Source of the DNA: Drechslerella dactyloides
Taxonomy: Eukaryota > Ascomycota > Orbiliomycetes > Orbiliales > Orbiliaceae
Length of the DNA: 64,000 nt
Direction of reading: 5' to 3'
Assembly (NCBI GenBank): GCA_020064725.1
Contig: JAGTWJ010000017.1
Coordinates: 1,178,001-1,242,000, forward strand
Part shown: positions 1-11,534 of the stretch, piece by piece
How the letters are laid out: each line of letters starts with the position of its first letter
Position numbering within the stretch: position 1 is the first letter of the stretch
Program-made: the position numbers and the translations under genes
The notes under the pieces: model-generated
Told to the model about the DNA's origin: nothing
The model's input: the letters and a program-made list of their open reading frames with translations, nothing else
Database searches by the model: none

Positions 1-2700
1 AATCTCGGCTGCTGGCCAGCCCGTAGGAATTAACATTTTTAATCGAATGGCGGTGAGGGAGTGAGTTTGGCGTTGTCGCTGTTGTATGGTGTTTCCGTAG
101 CCGCAGCGCGAGGTTGCGGGTGGCCAATCAGGGCGCTTGCTCTTGCGAGTCCAGCCTGTCTCGCTTTCTGGCAAACACCTCTTTTTTTGGACTTTTGTTT
201 CCTCGCGCGAGCGCTTTCGAGGTATGCTAAGTACGGAGTAAAGAGGTGCTAGCTATCTTGGAGCATTCGAGCTCCTTAGCTACTAGTGATGCATCAGTGC
301 CTGCGTAAGGAGGTACTACTGCTAGTGCGGACGGAGTTGGCGTGTTCGAGGAGAAAAGATCGGATCAGGTACAGGCACGACGCCGCCTGTGTCAACTACT
401 GTACTGTGCACGCGGTTGCTCCGGGAATTCAGGTCGAAAAAATTAGAAAAATGACCCTTCCGTCGTGACGGAACGGGGTCTAATTTCGTTCGAGCGATAC
501 TGTACTATACTAGCTAGCGGTAACGTGCGATGACTCGAGCTCGTTCCTGAGGCTCGTTAGGGCGTGTACTTGGTAATAGTAAGTAAGTAAGTAATTTCAA
601 CTGCATGCATTGCGCATCAGAGTTTTTTTACAATAGGTATTATGTTCTAGATAGCTGCGCGCTATCGGAGGGTGCTTCTTATCTAAAGTAGCTTCCAATT
701 GACGCGCATTTTGGTGACGGAAGCTTTCTTTTTAGCTAGTTGGAAGGGAGGTAGGTACATAAGTAAGTTCTTCTTGCTTGGTTTTTTTGAATCGTGTGCG
801 CCTGGTGTTTGTTAGTTGGGTTACGTAGTATGGTACATGTGCGACTGGATGTAGATGCTTGCAGGAGAGGCTTTACGCGCCCCTTGCACACAGAGCTTCA
901 TGCGGCGGAGGTTTAGATAAGGCGGTGCTACGGTGCTTGCTCTGTAAGTCTGGTGGGAGGAGGAGGAGGAGGCAACGATTAAGAGGCTACTGCGGGGCTA
1001 GCAGCTAGCAGGTTTTAGCTACGTTAGCTGGGCTTCGCTTGACGGATGATACCGACGGCTACATTGGGATAAGTAATGGATATTGGGTAAATGTTATATT
1101 AGGCTCCAGGCGGGCGAATTAATTGAAATCGATTGGAGAAGAAAAGCGAGCGAGAGACGGGATCTCGCAACTGCATATCGATGAGGTGATGCTGTTGGAT
1201 TATTCATGCGTTACTTTATCAATCGTCCAGCTGGCTTGGCTAGGGTAGCTTGCAGGAAGGATCTTTCCACGGCATGCATGGTGGAAAAAGCCTGCCTGCC
1301 TGCCTGGGCGTGGTGAGCATGAGTAAGTACGGTTTAATGTGCTATGTAATGGAGGAGAGGATGCGCTGCGGCACTTTCTTTTCCGTTTCGAGAGAGATCG
1401 GTCGCGATCGGTGGAATGGACACGCAGCACGGCGCTGCACCATGCCGGGTCGAAGGCAAATTCGCTCGACCGGCTACCACCACCAACCCCTGCCGACTGC
1501 AAGCGATTGGGGAGGAAAGTTAAATTTGGCAGTCGATTATTCTTAGAAGCGTATCTTTTCTGTTAGTAGAGCGAATCGTGGAGCTACCACCGACATGGGA
1601 GGTCGTCGACGTTCTGATCTGTCGGAACGTGGTGGTTCCCTGGACGGTGCCCAGATACCTAGCAATCATGAAACCGGCAGCGAGCGAAGGGGTAAGGTAT
1701 CGCTGTACTCGCCGGATTCGCGATTTTCGACGGCTGTGGATTTTTTTTAGCGGCGGAGGGGTGGAAGCCATCAGCCACTGGTTCGACGCCCGGCGTGCCT
1801 TTCCAGGCGACGCATTCGACGTTCGTTCGTTCATTCATTCATTCAGTCGTTCATTCGCATTGATGCATGCATGCAATGCAGTACGCTGCAGACGCGAGTT
1901 CACGCAGTCTCGTCCCCTAGCTACCATATCGCTCGATCGAGCAAGCGAGGCGGTCGCGAAATAGTATAATGTATAATATAGCTCTCTCAATTAACCCATC
2001 GAAACGGGAGTTATAAGAGACGGACAGCACATACGCGAATGCCTCTCGTCGAGCGTGCGCGCAGATGAGATTGGAGTTCGAAGCAGCGCTGCAGAAGAGC
2101 CCGCAGAGGGGAAGGCGGTTTCGGAGACAGGCGGGCTGATACGTCGGTTGGCGCTGATTGGAGCGCCGGAGCCAAGAGCTGCAGGCGGGTGGGGTCTTGT
2201 TCTCGAGGCTTGAGGCAGGCATGGTGTCACGCGCACGCGTAAAGTGGGCGTTGGAGCAGGGGCCCTGGCCATGATGCGAATCGAAGGTCGTCTTTTTCAG
2301 CTGGACTAGGCCGCTGGAGGCTTAGCTGGCGACGGCGACGGCGGTGGAGAGTTCGATTCTTGTGTGGGTTTGCGGGTGTGCATGTTCTGCCACCCGATTT
2401 TTCCTGGACGGATACAGTTCGCATTCCACGTTTGAAGTTCTCAGCTTGCAGTGGTGGTGGGTTACGAGTGCCCGTTATATGTACGGAGTACGTATGAGAT
2501 TAGTCGGGCGAACTGGATTGGGAAGTGTAATTGATTGCGAGGACGCGGGAATGGCGAGGTGGAATTAATGGGGAAAGGCATGACATGCTGTTTGGCGAAA
2601 TTGGGCAGTCAGCAATTTCGGTCGGCCGGTCATCCCTTTCGCGGTGCATTAGGCCGGTCGTTTCTTTTAATTCTGAGAGGAGCGTCCAGCGAATCTCTTA
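1..2700. other. Gene-poor stretch, no supported gene
   Basis: Short open frames exist on both strands, but none has a signal peptide, a family motif or a plausible splice partner. The stretch contains simple repeats (GTAA units near 579-594; TTCG/ATTC units near 1821-1857). It could be a 3' flank of a gene outside the window plus distal promoter for the gene at 4410. Confidence 0.5.
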
Positions 2701-2838
2701 ATTCTGCCCGTCCCTGAATCGAATCGAGTTCTGTGAATAATCTCTGCGCGGTTCTTTGCAATTGTACGTGTCGTGGAGTCATCATTCATTCATTCTTTTT
2801 CGGCTCTCCAGCACGGTCCTCTCCTTCGTCTCTTCGTC

Positions 2839-2873
2839 TCTTCTTCTTCTTCTTCTTCTTCTTCTTCTTCTTC
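2839..2873. repeat. (CTT)n microsatellite
   Basis: About eleven uninterrupted CTT units inside the pyrimidine-rich leader. Confidence 0.9.
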
Positions 2874-3743
2874 GCTTCTTATACCACCGCATCTTATCAT
2901 ATCTTTTATTCTATATCACACTATTACACGCTAGCAAGACAAACGACACACGGACGTAACTCCACGGCCAGGGTCGTGGACTGGGACTGTCCGGCATTGT
3001 GTGTGCCAGATCGAACAATCGCTCAAATTCGAAGGGCTGCTCCCCGGTCGGCCTTGTATCCACCTACATCACACCTGTCGCCCGCTCGTCGTCAGATTGG
3101 CTCGCTCGCAGCGTCGGTGTCTCCACCGCAGACGGGGAGGACCCAGCCAACCAGCTCGACCGGACGACGCGAAAAGGCATTCGAGAGGTCGACTGTCGAA
3201 CGTTTGTCCAGCCTGCCTTGCCTTGCAAAACCCGGCATCGTGCATAGCGTCGAACTCGAAAGATTGATTTGATTGCAGGCTGCACTTCTTACTCGATTCG
3301 ACGACGGGGTCCCTTGGGTCCCTTCTCTTGAATTTCTGGGTCCTGGTCCTTTTTTCCTTGCGTCTTGACTTGTCTTGACTTGTTCTTTTTGTCTTGTCCG
3401 GTCTGACGTCTCGCAGGCAGGGCCGGCTGTTTCGTCTTTTAAAACTAGTTCGGCTCCCGCCCCGCTGTCTTGTCTTGCGTCCTGTCTCTTTCCTTTCGAA
3501 GTCCTCTTCCGGCCTTTTTCTTTCTTTCGTCCTTCTCGGTCTTCGTCTTCCCGCTCGATCACCTGCAGAAGCAGCCTTTCCCTTTTCCCGCCCACGGCCA
3601 GCTAGTCTGCAGAAAGTAGAAGCATCTTGTGCTGTTCCCTCCGCGCTACTTCTACTTGCACATCCACATTCACCTCCACCGCCGCCGCCTCCTCCACTGG
3701 CTGGCCGCCCTTCCCACCTGCTCTTATTATAGCGCGAGTGGTC

Positions 3744-3768
3744 GAAGAAGAAGAAGAAGAAGAAGAAG
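3744..3768. repeat. (GAA)n microsatellite
   Basis: About eight GAA units, the purine-strand counterpart of the CTT run 900 bases upstream and the only strong purine block in the leader. The two tracts could pair if the region is transcribed. Confidence 0.85.
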
Positions 3769-4266
3769 TACAAGTAGTCGTGTCTCTCTGTCTGTCCTGT
3801 ACCCGCTTGCCTCTCTGTCGTGCTCGCTGTGTGTCCGTGGACCGACCTGGTTGCCTGCCTTGCCTTGCCTTGCCTTATCTGCGGCCGAGGGACGCCTTTT
3901 TATTAATTTCCCACTTCCCGTCGCACTTCCATCCATCCCGCCAGCCTGCCCACATCCTCCACATCGCCTCATCCCATCGCATCTCCCGGTAACTCTTCCT
4001 CTCCCTCACTCACCACCTTCATCCGCTCCTCGCACCGTCGGACGTGCATCGCCACTCGATTTTACCACTCCATCCGCTGTCTATCCTCCCCTCCCGGCCC
4101 GCTGCTGCCGGCTGCTCCTGCCTATTGCTCCGCCTTGGACGGGCGCCGCTTTTCCCTCCCCGTTCACGACGAGTAATCGCTCGCGACGGCCTTCTCCATT
4201 CCGCGAGGAACCAAGATCGAACAAGCCCGATCGATCGCGACATCACACTTTTCCGTCCATAACACC

Positions 4267-4290
4267 CATAACATAACATAACATAACATT
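4267..4290. repeat. (ATAAC)n short tandem repeat
   Basis: Four to five five-base units of ATAAC, about 120 bases before the start codon at 4410. Confidence 0.8.
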
Positions 4291-4409
4291 ACAACCGGAC
4301 GCGACCTTTTCTATCATTTCTAAAAGCTAAATTAAACACGCCGTCGACGAGGCGAGAACACTACGAGATATTATATATAATATATACCTGATCACGAACG
4401 GTATATATC

Positions 4410-6068
4410 ATGGCGACCACGGTGATATCGACGCCCAGGCCGGTGCTGACCCCTCTTTCGCCGAGGCGGCGGACGGTGCTGGGCAACGTCACGAACATTG
4501 TGCGCGGTCTCGAGGCCGCGAGCACCGCGCTGGCGGGCAAAGGTGAGTTTCCGAGTTCACCGGTCTTTCGTGTCCACCGCACGCGATCCCCGAGCACGCT
4601 GCGTTTAATCCCCACGGCCCACCGCTGTATCGTATTTGCCGTCTCTGTGAGAGAGAGAGCAGCCACAAGAGGCATCGCGAGGAAAACTCCCGGTGGAGCC
4701 ACTCTTCACTCTCCGTCTGGCTGTCTCCAGCACCAGCAGGATTCCGTTTGGTGTGTCTGCCGCCTCTGCTGGCCAATCACACACCGCGTTGCGATCAGCA
4801 GGCCTGTGTCACCCCCCAACACATCTCCAACACATTTACCAGTGATCATGTGATTACGTAAGCATCGAGTGCTGACTTGCAGCGGCATTTGTGCAGCCCC
4901 CACGAAGAACTCGTCGCTCTCCAAGCGGCCCTTCTGCTCCATCTCCATCTACGACGACTCCACCGCCGCCCAGCCCAAGCGCATAAAGCCCCAGGCTCCC
5001 GCCGCCGTCTCCTGCGGCGACGAGAACATTGTCCGCTACGCCCTCGTCACCAAGCCGATACCCGTGCCGTCCGGCGTCGTCGTATCCAAGAAGAAGACCG
5101 CCCACCATGCCTCCCAACCCGCATCTGCCGCATCGCCGCTCAAGCGCCGCCATAACCTCCCGTCGGCCTCCAACTCGCCCGCCCGGAATGCCGCCTCGGC
5201 CGTCGCCCGCAAGGACAGCCTAGCGACCTTGTCCGCCAGCTCCCCGCCAAAGGGCATCAAGCGGAAGATCCAGAAGCCCGTCCGACGCATCGACCCGCCA
5301 AAGTCCGTCGCCTCGCAAGCTGCGAGCAAGAACGCCAGCACCGAGTCCATCGACGGCCGGCTCATGGCCACCCCCGTGTCGAAGTCTGGCAATGCCGCAC
5401 CTGGTAATTGGCGCCCCGGCCAGCCGTTCCCCAAGACCTGGATGTTTGCCATCCACGAGGACACGCTTGAAGAGACGCTCACGAACCTGATGTACCACTC
5501 CGCCGGCGTCCTCGACATCTCCGACGAGGAAGACCTGAAGAAGAAGTGTGCGAGCGAGGTCGACCGCGTCGGCAAGGAAAACATCCCCCCGCCGCCGAGG
5601 GAAGACCAGCTGGCCATGCCGCCGCCGCCAGTCCCGGGCTCCCTGGAAAGCATGGACGCCGAGCGAGTACGCAGCCCGCTCGGTGAAGCCGACGTCGAAA
5701 TCTTCTACCCTAACCTTAAGAAGGAGCGGGAAGAAGCCGAGAAGCTCAAGCTTGCCAACCTCGTCAAGAAGAAGCAGCAACAGCAGCGGAAGAACGGCGT
5801 GATGGCATCCAAGTTTGCCGTCATCGACAACATCGTGGACGACTTCTTGAGGGTGCAGAAGGAGAAGGAGCTGTTGGATGCCGCGGCGGTCCCGCTGCCC
5901 GACGACACCGATGACCAGGAGAACCTGGCCTCACCGCCAGCCGCTGACAAGACCGCGAAATCCACCTCCGCCGCCGCCACCAAGGCTGCTGCGGACGCGA
6001 AGGATGACGAGTTGGCTTCGCAGACACGCGCGCTGGCCGAGGACGAGCTGTTTAACGACGAACTGTAG
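4410..6068 (+). CDS. Disordered nuclear-type protein with D-box and KEN box
   Basis: Two exons, 4410-4542 and 4897-6068. The 354-nt intron has a GTGAGT donor, a GCTGAC branch site and a GTGCAG acceptor; phase 1 joins cleanly. The product is about 434 aa. It opens with a TPLSPRRR segment (proline-directed kinase-type sites) that runs into RTVLGNVTN at residues 21-29, an exact RxxLxxxxN destruction box. GKENIPP near residues 270-276 supplies a KEN box. Basic KGIKRKIQKPVRR is a likely nuclear signal. A more conserved-looking stretch (WMFAIHEDTLEETLTNLMYH, then LDISDEE) precedes the KEN box; the C-terminus is charged coiled-coil/Ala-rich. I recall a similar layout in uncharacterised fungal proteins, from memory only. 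Inference: an APC/C-targeted cell-cycle protein. No enzymatic domain is visible. Confidence 0.82.
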
Positions 6069-7141
6069 ACCGGCGGTCACGGGTTTACGATCTATACGTA
6101 CGGATCTCCTTTATCCATCTTATCTTTTACTGTAATACCAGTGCATGATATTCGATGAGGATGAACGACGGATGTTGTGTCACGAGCGTGTTTTTATCAC
6201 GCACGAGCATAGTTATGGATGTATCATGAGCGTCACGCGATGGTAAGACGGAGACGACGTCTCGATGGTTGTGCTTGTCCTTTGAGTTTCTGCGAACGAC
6301 AGCTCGTGGTCGGTATGAGACCCCCAGCTTTGTCGATTTGCGTCCGCTCTGTTCCTTTCATTTTGCAAGCTCTGGTTGTTTTTCAGCGCCTGGTCTTTTT
6401 GTTTTTAAGTTTTTGCGTGGTTTACGGCGCTATACATGTAACATGATATCCTGTCCGCGTGCTAACAAAACGTTTTGTGCTTTTTCTTGATCGATTGAGC
6501 AAACAGCCCTGTATTCTGACATGTATCTGTATCTTGGTGTCCATTGTCATTCGCCTTTCGGTTTGGTATTGCGTGTTTTTTGCTTTTCGCTTTTTTTCTG
6601 ACTTGGTATGCACTGATGGAGGATGGACAATCCCATACATTGGGACTGAATTGGATTGGGATGACTGCTTATTCTAGTGGTTTGGGACAGTCGAGGGGGC
6701 GAGGCCGGTGTCTAGTAGTGTCTAGTAGCTAGTGTCTAGTGCTCGATCGATCGTGGACGGATAGGATAGGATAGGATAGGATAGCTTCCATAGTATAGTG
6801 TAGTATCGTAAAACAATACAATATCAGACTACATATTGAAACCAACTAGATGAATTCCACAAGGATGTGTGTGATATAGAGTTGTTTTCTCCTTACAGCG
6901 TTGATGTGGTACTGAATGCGTGCATGGATGGGTACGCGTGCGTGCGAACGGGTGAGGGGTATTGCGCGGGAGGGCAAAGAGGCTCTTTTGGACGCGAACT
7001 GCCGCAGCGTCCGCGATGTCTACGGCCTTGCCGGGCTGAACATGCGAATTCAATAATTAACGTGCGCATTAGCTAACATACGGTCTAGACGTCCGCGTAA
7101 CTGGACATATGCATGCGTCGAGATGGCGAGCTCCCTTGGTG
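6069..7141. other. Intergenic, 3' flank plus promoter of next gene
   Basis: T-rich 3' flank of the preceding gene (6069-6600), then AGGAT tandem repeats at 6758-6784. No gene supported. Confidence 0.5.
6758..6784. repeat. (GGATA)n short tandem repeat
   Basis: About five copies of GGATA, preceded by imperfect TCTAGTAG/TCTAGTGC units at 6709-6745. Confidence 0.85.
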
Positions 7142-7149
7142 TATATAAG
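7142..7149 (+). promoter_or_regulatory. TATA box of the Met/Gly-rich protein gene
   Basis: TATATAAG lies 136 bases before the ATG at 7285, a normal fungal distance. Confidence 0.5.
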
Positions 7150-7284
7150 ATGGCAGTGTGAATGGCATTTACAGTGATAGCGTCAAGCCCGTTCACCGTC
7201 CAGCTACAAGACCGGTTAACCAGTTCTCCAGCTTGGGTGCCTAGTACAATTACCGTAGCTCTGTGATATATCATAATCTGCAAA

Positions 7285-8481
7285 ATGCACCATTCAACCA
7301 TCCTCACCGCCCCCGCAGCGGGCCTCCTTCTCGCGGCCCTCGTCGCGGCCGCCCCGCAACCCCCATACGGGGGTACAGGAGGTGGCGTACCCCTCCCTAC
7401 ACCTGTGACACAAGGCTACCACATCTACTCCAACATCGATTCCGGCTCCAACCAATACGCCTACTCCAACTCATACCCCTCCCCGGGCCCCAGCAGCGGC
7501 AACATGATGTCGATGCCAATGGGAATGCCGATGGGTATGCCGATGGGCATGAACGCCAACCCGCCCGTTATCGTCGACGACACCACAGCCGCGGACGGCA
7601 TGACTTGCTACAACGACGACGGCACGCTCGCGTCCCAAAGCGGGGACGCCGACTACTACAACAACGACGACGGCACGACGTACAAGAAGCTCCGCAAGCG
7701 GGGGTCCTGCTTCAGCTCCACGGGGCGGTACGACTACTACGACGAGCCGCCGACGCTAGACCAGGTTCTCGGACCCGTTGTCCTCGGCCCCGCCGCTCGA
7801 CGGGGGGCGACGCACTACGGCTCCTACGTTGCGCCGGACGCGGAGGCGAGACTGGCCGCTGCGGCTGCGGAGTTGGATGCCGAGGGCGACGATGACGACG
7901 GCGACGTCATTCCCGATGAATATAACGTCTACGGAATGGGAATGGGTATGGGTATGGGTACCGGTGGTGATGAGGATGTGGATGTCAACGGGCAGAATAT
8001 ACTCGAGACGGAGGGGGACGATGAAGATATGATGCTGGCTGACAGTTTGGATGAGTCTCTTGTCGGCGGGGGGACTGTTGCTGGTACTGTGCCTGCTGGG
8101 TATACCGGTGGCGCAGGTATGATGGGTATGAACTACGTCAATCCGAATGGTACGTATGCTATACCACCCTCACTTACCCTATTTGATACAAACATCCTTC
8201 AGTACATACGCGGGGAAAACTGACATGCATGATGGGTTCGTGATACATGTATAGCACCGGCCTCCGCTGATCAGATAGATGTCACGGACAACTACGGCGA
8301 CTATACTGTCATTGACGAAGCTGACGTCGCGGCAGTCGAGGCTGCTAACCGCGCGCGCCGGCTGGCTGATCTTGCTGCGAACTATGAGGTTGTCGGACAG
8401 GGTGGTGATGCTGGTAACGGTACCGGTACGGGGATGATGGGCGGCGGCGCTGGGACTGCGAATGCGGGTTACAACTATTAG
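7285..8481 (+). CDS. Secreted Met/Gly-rich acidic protein
   Basis: Exons 7285-8149 and 8255-8481. The 105-nt intron has GTACGT, CTGAC and TAG, and phase 1 restores the frame after a stop in the intron. The product is about 363 aa. Residues 1-22 form a signal peptide ending in VAAAPQ. There are two methionine/glycine blocks: MPMGMPMGMPMGM near residues 76-90 and GMGMGMGMG near 217-226. Between them lie a TCYNDDGT motif and GSCFSS, the only two visible cysteines, which may form one disulfide. KLRKRG before the second cysteine is a Kex2-type dibasic site, so the protein may be cut in the Golgi. The C-terminal half is Asp/Glu-rich and ends in a short exon with DNYGDYTV. No family recognised. Possible roles (wall protein, metal binding by Met/Asp) are speculative. 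Confidence 0.82.
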
Positions 8482-11310
8482 TTGCTTAGTTAGCGTTGAA
8501 CCGTAATACTCGGGCCGGTGCGTAAATTTGGTCGAATGTTGTGCGATTGCTTGTGACGATTGGAGTACTTTGTAATTACTTCAGCTATCTTTTGCCGAAA
8601 GAACCAGAACGAATATAAGAAAGGCAGGAGGGGAAATTGTATACGTATACGCGTACGGAGCTCAGTATCTATTTATCTATCTATCTATCTATCGTATCTT
8701 TGGATCGGATGATTATGATATGTCTTGTCTGAAACTCGAACTTGCACTTGCAATGTATAAAAAAAGGATAAGGCGTTGCGCGTCTGTGGTATTTTAATTC
8801 GCTCGTGTTGGTAACGTTGGCCGTGGCACAAAGTCGCGCCGTCGGGACAACCGTGTGCGGCCGGCCCTTCCGGCGGCCTGGGCCATCTCTTGGCCACCGC
8901 CCACGTCCGATATTCACCCGACGGCATGAATGATACTTCTACACGCCTGCGGGACTGTCTTCTTCCGAGTTTGCTGGATTTCGCGGCTCGGACACTGCGA
9001 CGTTCCTTCATTCCTAAACGACCGATCAGCCGAAGTAAGGGCCGGGGCACCCATTTTAACGTAACATTACTAGGCGGTACGTACGTACGGTGCTTTCGAT
9101 CAATTGCCTTGGATCACAGCGTTCAACGATCATGACAGAAGATTGGTTGGTATGATATCATGAGTAAGGACTTATTAATCGCTTCCAATGCATGGCAAGC
9201 TTTCTGAATTTCTTGACTTCGCCTCGGCAAGCGGCCTCGGCAAGCCCTTCCCGCTGCGTCTTCGATTAAAATTTCGACTACTACATACATCTGTATGTAT
9301 TGGTGTCTGTGTGCGAATATTCCCCCCCCGTGCATTAAGGATGTATGTACACGGTAAGCTGCGGGCAGATGCCTGTTTTGGCACCGCTGGCTGTTTAGTA
9401 ATCGCAAACGTTGGGGGGCGGCACGCGTTACATAACGGTCTTGCTAGCCCTTTTGCAGCCGTGCGTCGGTTGCAAGTGGATGCAATTGGCCGGCCGTACG
9501 TGCGGGATGGTTTAGCTTTGGGTGTCATGCCCCTTGATCAATCGTCAACGACTGGTCGCTGTGGTATATCAGAGCTTGCACGGATCTTAGCTTGTCGCGC
9601 GGATGTAGATAGGAAGCACTCAAGTGGGTGTTAGTACTCCAAGTTGGGGGTCGGGCAATCGGAGATGCTCATGCTCGGTTGATGCGTGCGTGCTGAAGCC
9701 GGGTGTCAATTATCAATTGCGATCGGTGGGGCTTTAATCTGCATGCATGGATGCATGTCGGAACGGTATTGCTGTAGATAAGCAGGTAGGTATCGATTGG
9801 GGTGAGCTGATATAATCGCGCTGAGGTATTTCTGGCGTGGTACCTTGTTCTGGACGGATTGTGTAGCGTCCCCTGTGCCTGTTGGTGAAGAGCTCTTTCG
9901 TTATCGATAAAAAGTACCAACCGTCAATTACGAGTAGTACCTAGCATTCGCATTCTGATATATGGTATAGTTAACGCCGATTGGATCCACGCTGTTAATT
10001 TCCTTCGATAGCAGTGAAGCATGTAGTTTACGCATGCTAACATGAAGCATTGCACCCACTATTCATATAAATTCGAAGTTTACATGTATATACACGTCAA
10101 TTACTTGGCCTCAATGTTGCTCGAGCGTGATATGGGGAGGCTCATGTCGCTCACGATAATATGTAATTGACCCTCCATCGGTTTCCAAACGTTTAAACTC
10201 GCTTCAACTTAGCTTACCGCATGATATTGCGAATCCATCGATCTGCGTAGGTTACTAATCAGACTTCAAAGACGCACAGCATTGCATTTGCGTTTCAGCA
10301 TGCGGTGCTAGCTCGCGCGAAGAAGCCTATTATCCCGGTCCGGCCGCGGTCCAGTCGTTGTCCCGTAGGCACCTTTTCTTTCCTTTTGTTGCAGTTTCGA
10401 AATCCGGCGACTCCTATTGGTCTTGAAAAGCCTGACACCCTGTCCGGCCACCAGATGCGAGAATGCGAAAGAAAGCTTGGCTAGCGAGCTGCCAACGACG
10501 TAATTTTTCGTTTCTTCTGATCAATTGCAGATGCACATTGCGACAATACGAAGCGGGGGTTAACTCTGCATCGACGGTCCGAGTCTTCCAGTTCGCCTCG
10601 ATATTCGCAGCGCACACGGCGCATACGTGGTCGAATTTCTGGCTGTCGCTACCGTGGTCGCGGCTTTGTTTTAATTTTGGGTTCGTGTTCGGCTCCATCG
10701 GTGTTCTAGAAAGCCCGACTCATGTTTTACATCTAACACCCCCGTCGGAAGGCCACAGCTTGGGGCAGCCGAAATCAAGCAGGTCGGCGGGCGTCGGCCT
10801 ATGCACCTATGCTCGGACGAGCAAAGCCGGCCGCGCGTGACGAAATGGGCAAGTTTTGCTGTCGCACAAGGGTTCTGCGCGCATGCATGTGGGGGAACGT
10901 CCAACATGGCATCCCGACCCAGCTCTGCGAGCCTAGCCAGAACTAACGTCAATTGCGCTGCTGCATTCATGCGACTCTCGCACACGGCTGCACGGCAGAA
11001 CTGTTGCAGCGCTAGCTGTGGTAGATTCCGCAGGATTCAGCGTGGTATGCTGCCATGCCTGATGGAATGCTAGGCCTCCCTTGTCCCGGATGAGACTATG
11101 GCCGTGCACTGCAAGAGCTATAGCTGGACTGCGGAATCTACTGGGACTGTGCATTCGGATGCATCGATGGACTTCGGCACAAGCGACTGTTGACCGTTCT
11201 AATTCTGGCGGGGACGGTTGAGAGCTGCGTGCTTAAATATGCCCCTCTTGCCCGCCTGAAGTGGCTTCGAAAGGCTCAGTGTTCAACCGCTCCACCAGTT
11301 TACGACCGTG
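8482..11310. other. Gene-poor 2.8 kb
   Basis: Contains a CTAT microsatellite at 8673-8694 and scattered A/T-rich sequence. Open frames around 9188-9634 and 10463-10840 lack signal peptides, motifs and splice structure. The last 300 bases are probably promoter of the CYP505 gene. Confidence 0.5.
8673..8694. repeat. (CTAT)n microsatellite
   Basis: About five CTAT units 190 bases downstream of the preceding stop codon. Confidence 0.85.
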
Positions 11311-11317
11311 TATAAAG
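11311..11317 (+). promoter_or_regulatory. TATA box of the CYP505 gene
   Basis: TATAAAG lies about 220 bases before the ATG at 11535, within an A/T-rich patch with a second TATAAAA nearby. Confidence 0.4.
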
Positions 11318-11534
11318 TTTATAAAATATCATTGAATTCTATACTATCATTACGTACCCCACCTCTTCAATCTTTCGATATACTTCGAACCAAATACGAC
11401 GTGCAACGAAGCCTTGAACACACGACTATTATCATAACGACCTACCCTTCCCTCCATTGAGCACAACGTTAATTAGCTTCGAGTGGAATCGATTATAAAA
11501 TTTCCCTCACCGATTACCGAAGATAAACATCATC

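Larger units (their letters stand above)
2750..4409 (+). promoter_or_regulatory. Long pyrimidine-rich promoter/5' leader
   Basis: About 1.6 kb directly upstream of the start at 4410 is strongly biased to C and T on the plus strand, with CTT runs (2839-2873), CCTTG repeats near 3859 and many CCTCC/TCTTC words. Filamentous fungal promoters and 5' leaders often carry CT-rich tracts before the transcription start. The tail (4260-4409) becomes A/T rich with ATAAC repeats and TATATATAATATATA, which may be the end of the leader. Several short upstream ATGs would lie in the leader if it is transcribed this far. The transcription start is not determinable here. Confidence 0.45.

Noticed and set aside
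3069..3773. Long minus-strand frame starting with poly-Phe
   Set aside because: Low-complexity reading of the CT-rich leader and the GAA microsatellite.
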